In this document: positions 59,051 to 64,000 of the stretch, in pieces
Numbering within the stretch: position 1 is the stretch's first letter
Layout of the letters: every line of letters begins with the position of its first letter
Made by a program: the position numbers and the translations under genes
Notes under the pieces: model-generated
The model's input: only the letters and a program-made list of their open reading frames with translations
Databases searched by the model: none
Told to the model about the DNA's origin: nothing
From: Micromonospora haikouensis
GTDB taxonomy: Bacteria; Actinomycetota; Actinomycetes; Mycobacteriales; Micromonosporaceae
Direction: 5' to 3'
NCBI RefSeq assembly: GCF_900091595.1
Contig: NZ_FMCW01000032.1
Span: forward strand, 22,236 to 86,235
Length of the DNA stretch: 64,000 nt

Positions 59051-60088
59051 ATGACCCACGCCGTCAACCCGAGTACGACCGAGATAGTCCTGCCGGGCGT
59101 GGTCGAACCGACCGGGCTGGAGGTGCGTACCCGTGAGTTGCCCGCGCCGGGTCCGGGCCAGGTCGTCCTACGGATGGAGGCGACCGGTGTGTCGTTCGCC
59201 GAGCAACAGATGCGCCGAGGCAAGTACTACGACCAGCCGCCGTTCCCCTTCGTACCCGGGTATGACCTGGTCGGCACCGTCACGGCCGTCGGGCCTGGCG
59301 TGGACTCCGGCCTGACCGGACGCCGGTTCGCCGCGGTCACCAAGATCGGAGCATGGGCCACCCAGGTGCTGATCGAGGCCGCCGACCTGGTCCCGGTGCC
59401 GGACGGGGTGTCCCCCGCCGCCGCGGAGACCGTGGTCGTCAACGGCATCACGGCCTGGCAGATGCTGCACCGGCTGGCCAAGGTCCGCCCCGGGGGCGTC
59501 GTCGTCGTGCTGGGGGCCAACGGCGGCGTCGGCTCCACGCTCGTCCAGCTGGCCCGGTACGCCGGCGTCCGCGTGATCGGCACGACGTCGGCGCGACACC
59601 ACGACACGGTACGCGCGCTGGGCGCCACCCCCGTCGACTATCGCGCCCCGGGCATGTACCACCGGATCAGGGCGCTGACGCCGGACGGCGCGGACGCGGT
59701 GTTCGACCACGTCGGCGGCCCCGGCGTAGCCCGGTCCTGGGGGCTGCTGCGCAAGGGCGGCACGCTGGTGTCCTACGGCACGGCGGCGACCAAGAACGAG
59801 GCGGGCAACTCGCGGCTGCCGGTGCTGAAGCTCTTCGCGCAGCTGAAGCTCTGGCACACCCTGCCCAACCACCGAAGCGCCTACTTCTACAACTTCTGGG
59901 CGGGCCACCGCGACCTGGCGGCCTTCCGGCGCACCCTGGCCGAGGACCTCACCCACGTGTTCCGGTTGCTCGCCGACGGCGTGCTCGACCCGCAGATCGC
60001 CGCAGAGCTCCCCCTGGCCGAGGCGGCGTCGGCGCTGACGCTCGCCGAGTCCCGCACCATCGCCGGCAAGGTCGTCCTCGTGCCCTGA
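59051..60088 (+). CDS. Zinc-independent quinone-oxidoreductase-like MDR protein
   Basis: A 345-residue medium-chain dehydrogenase/reductase. The catalytic-domain start (MEATGVSFAEQQMRRGKYY) is of the quinone oxidoreductase type, without the cysteine zinc ligands of alcohol dehydrogenases. The Rossmann fold has VVVLGANGGVGSTLVQLARY for NADPH binding, then VIGTTSARHHDTVRALGATP. The end carries EAASALTLAESRTIAGKVVL. It would reduce quinones or enones with NADPH in the cytoplasm. The ATG at 59051 is chosen for GGAGGA ten bases upstream. The TGA ends at 60088 and the convergent multicopper oxidase stops at 60089, with no gap. Confidence 0.87.
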   Translation: MTHAVNPSTTEIVLPGVVEPTGLEVRTRELPAPGPGQVVLRMEATGVSFAEQQMRRGKYYDQPPFPFVPGYDLVGTVTAVGPGVDSGLTGRRFAAVTKIGAWATQVLIEAADLVPVPDGVSPAAAETVVVNGITAWQMLHRLAKVRPGGVVVVLGANGGVGSTLVQLARYAGVRVIGTTSARHHDTVRALGATPVDYRAPGMYHRIRALTPDGADAVFDHVGGPGVARSWGLLRKGGTLVSYGTAATKNEAGNSRLPVLKLFAQLKLWHTLPNHRSAYFYNFWAGHRDLAAFRRTLAEDLTHVFRLLADGVLDPQIAAELPLAEAASALTLAESRTIAGKVVLVP

Positions 60089-61591
60089 TCACGGGTGCCG
60101 GTGTCGGCCCGGCGGGACGCCGACCTGCTCGCCCTCCCCGAGGACGACGAACTGGCCCATCATCCCGTTGTCCTCGTGCGCGAGCAGGTGGCAGTGGTAC
60201 ATGTACGGCATGTTCGGGTCGGTGCGGCCCCGGAAGCGCATCGCTAGGCGGTAACGCCTCCCCTGCACGAGCAGGACGGTGTCCTTCCAGCCGCGCAGCG
60301 GTGGTTCCGGCGTTCCGCCGTCGACGGTCAGCACCTGGAACTGCACGTCGTGGACGTGGAAGTTGTGCAGGTACCCGTTGTCGTTGGTCACCTCCCACAC
60401 TTCCACAGTGCCCTCCCGGACACCGAAGTCGATCCGGTCCATGGCCATCGGTCTGCCGTTGATCTGGTTCGACGCGAGCAGGAAGGAGCGCTCCTGGGCT
60501 ACCGCCTCGCCAGCGAGGTCCGGGGCGACGCCGAGCACGGCGGGAACGGTGGCGTCGCCGGACAGCGAGCCCGCGGCCCGGAACTGGCAGATGTCGAGGC
60601 GGTCGTCGAAGCCGTCGAGCCGTCCCAGCACGCCGCCGTGCTCCGCCGGGTACGAGCGCAGTTCGACCCGCTCCCCCGGCGCGAACGCCACCACGATCTC
60701 CGCGCGTTCCCCCGGCGAGAGGTACAGCCGGTCGGTCTCCCACGGCGCGGCGAGCAGGCCGCCGTCCGTGGCGACGAGCGAGAAGCGCCGGTCGTCGGAG
60801 AACCCGAAGTGGTACAGGCGCGCGTTGGAGCCGTTCAGCAGCCGCAGCCGCACGAGCCGGGTCGTGACGTCGACGTAGGGCCCGATCGTGCCGTTGACGA
60901 GGATCTCGTCGCCGATCACCCCCAGCGAGCCCGCCAGCGGCTCCCGCTGCGCGAACTGCTGGTCGGCGTCGAACGAGCGGTCCTGGACGATCATCGGGAG
61001 GTCGTCGACACCGTACTCGGACGGCAGGTCGAGCGCCTCGGCCCGCTCGTCGTCGACGATGAACAGCCCGGCCAGGCCCCGGTACGTATGGTCGGCGGTC
61101 GAACCGTGCAGGTGCGGGTGATACCAGAGCGTCGCGGCGGGTTGGTCGATCGTCCACCGCGGTTCCCAGGTCCCCCCGGGCGCAACCGTCTGGTGCGGGC
61201 CGCCGTCCATCACCGCCGGCAGATGCATGCCGTGCCAGTGCAGCGAGGTCGCCTCGCCGAGGCCGTTGCGCACCACGAACTCGACCCGCTCGCCGCGCCG
61301 GGCCCGGATCGTCGGGCCCAGGTACGCGCCGTTCACGCCCCAGGTACGGGTGGGCTTGCCGTCCTTGAACCGGGTCTCGCCCGGCTGGATGCCGAGGGTG
61401 AAGACCCGGGCGCCCGAGGCGCCACGGCGCGACCGGGCCAGGGCGGGGATCGACAGCGGCGTGTCGAAGGAGACCTTTCCGACCGTGTTCCGCCTCGCGC
61501 TCAGGTAGTAGGCGCCGAAGCCGCCCCCGCCGAGCACGACCGCGCCACCGATTCCCCACCCGAAGGCCCTCAGCACCGTACGACGTCTCAT
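60089..61591 (-). CDS. Tat-exported multicopper oxidase
   Basis: A 500-residue three-domain multicopper oxidase (CueO/bilirubin-oxidase-like). The twin-arginine signal is MRRRTVLRAFGWGIGGAVVL. All four copper-binding motifs are visible: LHWHGMHL, YHPHLHGST, HNFHVHDVQF, YHCHLLAHEDNGMMG; the last supplies the type 1 Cys, His and Met. It oxidises phenols or cuprous ions while reducing oxygen to water outside the membrane. ATG start. The promoter region contains the palindrome GCGTAGCTACGC. It may serve in copper tolerance or phenol oxidation; the divergent partner is mobile-element DNA. Confidence 0.9.
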   Translation of the reverse strand: MRRRTVLRAFGWGIGGAVVLGGGGFGAYYLSARRNTVGKVSFDTPLSIPALARSRRGASGARVFTLGIQPGETRFKDGKPTRTWGVNGAYLGPTIRARRGERVEFVVRNGLGEATSLHWHGMHLPAVMDGGPHQTVAPGGTWEPRWTIDQPAATLWYHPHLHGSTADHTYRGLAGLFIVDDERAEALDLPSEYGVDDLPMIVQDRSFDADQQFAQREPLAGSLGVIGDEILVNGTIGPYVDVTTRLVRLRLLNGSNARLYHFGFSDDRRFSLVATDGGLLAAPWETDRLYLSPGERAEIVVAFAPGERVELRSYPAEHGGVLGRLDGFDDRLDICQFRAAGSLSGDATVPAVLGVAPDLAGEAVAQERSFLLASNQINGRPMAMDRIDFGVREGTVEVWEVTNDNGYLHNFHVHDVQFQVLTVDGGTPEPPLRGWKDTVLLVQGRRYRLAMRFRGRTDPNMPYMYHCHLLAHEDNGMMGQFVVLGEGEQVGVPPGRHRHP

Positions 61592-61634
61592 GGGACAACC
61601 ATGTCGCGGCCGGCGATGCGTCGCGTCGGCGACG

Positions 61635-61652
61635 ACTGCGTAGCTACGCGAT
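61635..61652 (-). promoter_or_regulatory. Palindrome in the multicopper oxidase promoter region
   Basis: GCGTAGCTACGC at 61638-61649 is a perfect 12-base palindrome, within ACTGCGTAGCTACGCGAT, about 45 bases upstream of the oxidase start. The same ACTGCGTAG occurs (as complement) in the repeat at 58404-58423. Confidence 0.5.
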
Positions 61653-61898
61653 CACCTCCGCGGCCTGCTATCCGTGGAACGCCTCGTGCGGGTTGGTCGT
61701 CTCGCCGGGTGGGGGTGGCACCTCGGGACGAGGCATGACCCTGCTCCGTCAGACTATGACCGGCAGGCGGGCGACGCGCGACGCCGCCGCAGCGCCGGCC
61801 CGGCCCCGTTCACCGGTCGTCGCTGCGATCAGCTGCTGATCCCACCCAGTACTCCTACTCACCAGAAGGGTGAGGTTCCCCCCGGGATGTGGACACCG

Positions 61899-62173
61899 GG
61901 ATATGCCGATGCGTGCGGCGGCGCAGATGCCGGCCCACGACGTCGCGTTGCCGCATGATCCGCTCGGCCCGCTTGCGGTTGACCCGCACACCCTGGTGGT
62001 GCAGCCCGACGGTCACCCGAGGGGATCCGTAAGTGCCGCCGGATTCGGCGTGAACCCTGGTGATCTGCTCGGCGAGGGCGTCCTCGTCGGCGGCGTGAGC
62101 CTGTCGGGCGGGCTCGCTGGCTGTCCAGCGGTGGAAGCCGGAGCGGGACACCGCCGGGACCGGAAGCGGCTGG
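61899..62173 (-). pseudogene. Truncated IS3 orfB (transposase) fragment
   Basis: The frame reads VSRSGFHRWTASEPARQAHA, then ITRVHAESGGTYGSPRVTVG, VNRKRAERIMRQRDVVGRHL and RRRTHRH, the HTH_21-containing N-terminus of IS3 orfB. It breaks off at RRRTHRH, exactly where the left terminal repeat begins. The integrase core is missing. Confidence 0.75.
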
Positions 62174-62490
62174 TCACCGATCCATCTCCTTCGCGAAATA
62201 GGCGGCTGCCTTACGCAGGATCACCTTCTCCTGCCGCAACTGCGCGACCTCACGCCGAAGCCGGGCGATCTCGGCGTCCTTGTCCGCCACCGACAACCCG
62301 TCCCGCCCGAGGCGGTCACAGCGGCCCCGGCCCGGCGTTCGGCGGCGCGCACCCGGTTCCGCAGGATCTCGTGACTCATCCCCAGCTCACGGGCTACCTG
62401 GTTGATCGGCCGCTGAGACGAGCGGACCAAGTCGACCGCGTCACGCCGGAATTCTTCCGTGTACTTCGATGGACGCCCCCACGGGGACAC
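62174..62490 (-). pseudogene. IS3 orfA with a frameshift
   Basis: The beginning is intact (SPWGRPSKYTEEFRRDAVDL, VRSSQRPINQVARELGMSHE), the helix-turn-helix of orfA. After RVRAAERRAG the reading frame must shift to recover DGLSVADKDAEIARLRREVA, QLRQEKVILRKAAAYFAKEM and a TGA at 62174. So orfA is broken by one small insertion or deletion near 62320. Confidence 0.75.
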
Positions 62491-62634
62491 CCTTCCTCTG
62501 GACCAACATCCAGTTTCAGGGTGTCCACATCTCAGGGGGAAGCCCATCCAGCAGGATCCCCCACTCCGCGCGGCGCCCCACGTCGACCGACCGCCCACTC
62601 GAGATCGCGCCGCTGCCGTGGAAAGCCGCGGAGA

Positions 62635-63111
62635 TCATGCGCCGAGTCGGGTCCACCACTGGTGTTGTCCCCAATTGGACTGCCCGGTGTAGACCGCGCC
62701 GTCGAAGTTGCTGTCCAGGATCAGGCCCGTCGCCCGGTTGCCCCAGAGGTATGAGGAGATCTGGTGATCACTGCCGATCATGTCCCAGATCTGGTAGTTG
62801 CCTCCGTTGCACGGCAGGGCGTACACGGCGCCGTTGAGATTGCTGTCCAGGCACCAGCCGGAGGCCCGGTTCACGAAGGTGTACCCCCCGTTCACCACAT
62901 TGAGGATCCAGTGCTGATTGTGGACGTTCGGATAGCAGGGAAGTGTGTAGACCGAGTTACCAGAGCTGTCTAGGCATCGCTTCGTGGCGTAGTTACTGAG
63001 GGCCGTGATGTCGACGGCCAGTGCCGGCTGGGCGGCGACGACGAGACCGGACGCCACCAAGCCGATGGTCATGGTGACGCGGAGCAGGCTGCGGGTGAGC
63101 AGGTTTTTCAC
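62635..63111 (-). CDS. Secreted single-domain ricin-type lectin
   Basis: A 158-residue exported protein with a signal peptide ending near AAQPALAVD (about residue 33) and a single ricin-type beta-trefoil. The three repeats are visible: KRCLDSSGNSVYTLPC, GWCLDSNLNGAVYALPCNGG and GLILDSNFDGAVYTGQ, with Q.W motifs (NQHWIL, YQIWDM, HQWWTRL). The third repeat has lost its cysteine pair. It should bind glycans outside the cell. A GTG start has GGAGG upstream. The gene diverges from the CdtB-like nuclease remnant at 63262; lectin plus CdtB-like nuclease is the composition of cytolethal-distending-type toxins. Confidence 0.85.
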   Translation of the reverse strand: MKNLLTRSLLRVTMTIGLVASGLVVAAQPALAVDITALSNYATKRCLDSSGNSVYTLPCYPNVHNQHWILNVVNGGYTFVNRASGWCLDSNLNGAVYALPCNGGNYQIWDMIGSDHQISSYLWGNRATGLILDSNFDGAVYTGQSNWGQHQWWTRLGA

Positions 63112-63261
63112 AGTGCCTCCGATGCGAGTGCTTGACGTGAAGGTACGTTGGCGCCGTTCGGCTCCGCGTCGGTGAAAACTACGTACGTGGTGCCACGGAG
63201 AGTTAGGTGAACGGCCCTCTCACCACGACCTCCATCGTCGGCAGAGTGCGAGAAGATTGCC

Positions 63262-63499
63262 TTGTTTACCGTGCTCACGATCGCCGCGTCCGTTCTGGTC
63301 GGGTTCTTCCCCGCTGCCCCGGCGCTCGCCGTGCTGCAGGATGGTCAGGCGACCGGGCAATGGAATATGCAGGGGCAGAGCCAGGGTGGCGAAGGTCCGC
63401 CGAAGTTCCGTTGGCAGACCATCGTGCAGGGGATCCTTGATGACCCGACGATCCAGGTCCTGGCGCAGGAGGTGGGTGGTCGAGCGGACGAACTCGTAA
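63262..63499 (+). pseudogene. Truncated CdtB-like (endonuclease/exonuclease/phosphatase) secreted protein
   Basis: The frame has a signal-like start (VLTIAASVLVGFFPAAPALA), then ATGQWNMQGQSQGGEG, FRWQTIVQGI and IQVLAQEVGG. WN.QG is the first metal-binding motif and QE the second of DNase I-type enzymes; the spacing and the intervening K..W....... pattern follow CdtB (TWNLQGSS..K W...... QEAG). After about 75 residues it runs into transposase sequence, so about two thirds of the enzyme (His, Asp motifs) are gone. The start is TTG at 63262 or GTG at 63271; no strong ribosome site. It is non-functional now. Confidence 0.6.
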
Positions 63500-63664
63500 A
63501 TGAACGGGTTCGGCAAGATCCGCCGGTGCACCGACCGCGACGCCACAGTCACCGACTTCTACCTGTACCTGGCCGCCGCCATCGTCACCGTCCGTCAACT
63601 CATCCACCGGGCACGAACCCACCACCGCTGGGGCACCCGGCCCACCACCCGCCGACTCAAGTGA
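63500..63664 (+). pseudogene. C-terminal fragment of a DDE transposase
   Basis: The frame reads NGFGKIRRCTDRDATVTDFY, LYLAAAIVTVRQLIHRARTH, HRWGTRPTTRRLK and a TGA: the last part of an actinobacterial IS transposase (pattern RR.T.R....DF...LA.A....R.LI..A...HRW..RP). It begins where the CdtB-like frame ends and is in a different frame, marking an insertion that later decayed. Confidence 0.6.
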
Positions 63665-63809
63665 CACCTACTGAGGTGATCTCAGCAAGGTTCGGCGGCC
63701 GAGTGGGATGACACGGGCTTAACGTCCATACCGGACGGCGCTGGATATGGGCGTGGAGCCATCGGTAGACAGGTTCTTGCGACGGAATCGGTCTCCGAGA
63801 GGGCCCCAC
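63665..63809. other. Short gap between transposase fragments
   Basis: About 145 bases with no gene. The end of the older element and the left end of the new one should be in here, but no convincing inverted repeat can be paired because the right end lies outside the window. Confidence 0.3.
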
Positions 63810-64000
63810 GTGATCACCTATTCTGCCAGGCTCGACGTCCCCAGGGAACTGGTGCGACACGTGGCGCGGCTTCTGCACGCCGAACGTCGGGCGGTGCGCA
63901 CTCGCCGCCGTGCGAGGGCGTTGACGTGCTTCTACCAGGCGCTTCTGGTGTTGGTGTGGTTCCGCAAGGGTGAGGACAAGACCACCCTCGGGGCCGGGTT
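63810..64000 (+). CDS. N-terminal part of a transposase, cut by the window edge
   Basis: From a GTG at 63810 the frame reads VITYSARLDVPRELVRHVAR, LLHAERRAVRTRRRARALTC, FYQALLVLVWFRKGEDKTTL and GAG, open to the edge. This follows the N-terminus of IS5-group transposases of actinobacteria (Y.A.LDVP..L...VA.LL.AERR....R...RAL.....A.L.L.WFR). No stop or frameshift appears in the visible 63 residues, so it may be intact outside the window. Confidence 0.7.
   Translation, partial: MITYSARLDVPRELVRHVARLLHAERRAVRTRRRARALTCFYQALLVLVWFRKGEDKTTLGAG

Larger units (their letters stand above)
61871..62546 (-). mobile_element. IS3-family element with internal deletion, both ends kept
   Basis: A 676-base element. 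The ends are 27-base inverted repeats matching at 23 positions (left TGAGGTTCCCCCCGGGATG..., right complement TGGGCTTCCCCCTGAGATG..., both continuing TGGACACC), with the TG-CA termini of IS3-type elements. Inside are a frameshifted orfA and the first third of orfB only. Autonomous IS3 elements are about 1.2-1.5 kb, so most of orfB, including the DDE residues, is lost while the ends survive. A target duplication was not clear. If a full relative is present, this copy could be mobilised in trans. Confidence 0.7.

Noticed and set aside
1..64000. CRISPR arrays
   Set aside because: No regularly spaced direct repeats of 25-40 bases were seen; the only large direct repeat is the pair of ricin-coding segments.
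1..64000. tRNA, rRNA or riboswitch genes
   Set aside because: No cloverleaf with a recognisable T-loop sequence and no rRNA-like segment was noticed by eye; a covariance-model search would be needed to exclude them fully.

Overview
The window reads as high-GC actinobacterial chromosome. Third codon positions are almost all G or C, GTG starts are frequent, ribosome binding sites are of the AGGAGG type, many proteins are secreted or lipoproteins, and translationally coupled GTGA/ATGA overlaps are common. The mix (GH64 glucanase, ricin-tailed hydrolases, M6 and M14 peptidases, a large LuxR regulator, a 6-methylsalicylic-acid-type synthase) suggests a filamentous soil actinomycete, probably Micromonosporaceae. 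That placement is inference, not something the sequence proves.

Region 1 (1-11.3 kb): an aldehyde dehydrogenase followed by an iron-dependent alcohol dehydrogenase of the hydroxyacid-oxoacid transhydrogenase type, a plausible 4-hydroxybutyrate/succinate-semialdehyde pair. Then come a NarL-type response regulator whose histidine kinase is only a broken stub, an iterative type I polyketide synthase (KS-AT-DH-KR-ACP) with a KAS III-like acyltransferase, and remnants of two sulfonate-assimilation genes (TauD-like and SsuD-like).

Region 2 (11.3-15.1 kb): a secreted GH64 beta-1,3-glucanase behind a LacI-type palindrome, and a secreted X-Pro/CocE-type peptidase-esterase.

Region 3 (15.2-28.2 kb): the most striking block. 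Five different PAPS-dependent sulfotransferases sit among two GT4 glycosyltransferases, a clan-A glycosidase lipoprotein, a Wzx-like flippase, a Wzz-like chain-length protein and a Wzy/WaaL-like polymerase or ligase. Coupled start/stop overlaps link most of them. Together they would assemble, export and sulfate an extracellular polysaccharide.

Region 4 (28.4-50.3 kb): secreted carbohydrate and protein degradation. Three large modular proteins carry ThuA, PQQ-sugar-dehydrogenase-like, 3-keto-disaccharide hydrolase (DUF1080), PKD, CBM6-like and ricin modules, alongside a secreted sugar-isomerase-like TIM barrel, an M6 metalloprotease and an M14 carboxypeptidase. Also present are a thioredoxin-fold lipoprotein, a small lipoprotein, a DapA-like protein lacking the Schiff-base lysine, a PucR regulator, a SulP transporter and a MerR regulator. 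Two inverted repeats of identical length upstream of two of the sugar loci may mark a regulon.

Region 5 (49.9-64 kb): accessory DNA. It holds a serine-recombinase tail, a DnaQ-like/BRCT/DUF2510 protein next to a DUF4041/GIY-YIG protein, IS701 and OmpR-regulator fragments, a giant LuxR ATPase regulator, a broken DJ-1/PfpI gene, a small membrane protein, an MDR oxidoreductase and a Tat-exported multicopper oxidase. It ends with an internally deleted IS3 element that keeps both ends, a secreted ricin lectin diverging from a CdtB-like nuclease gene interrupted by transposase sequence, and the start of another transposase at the right edge.
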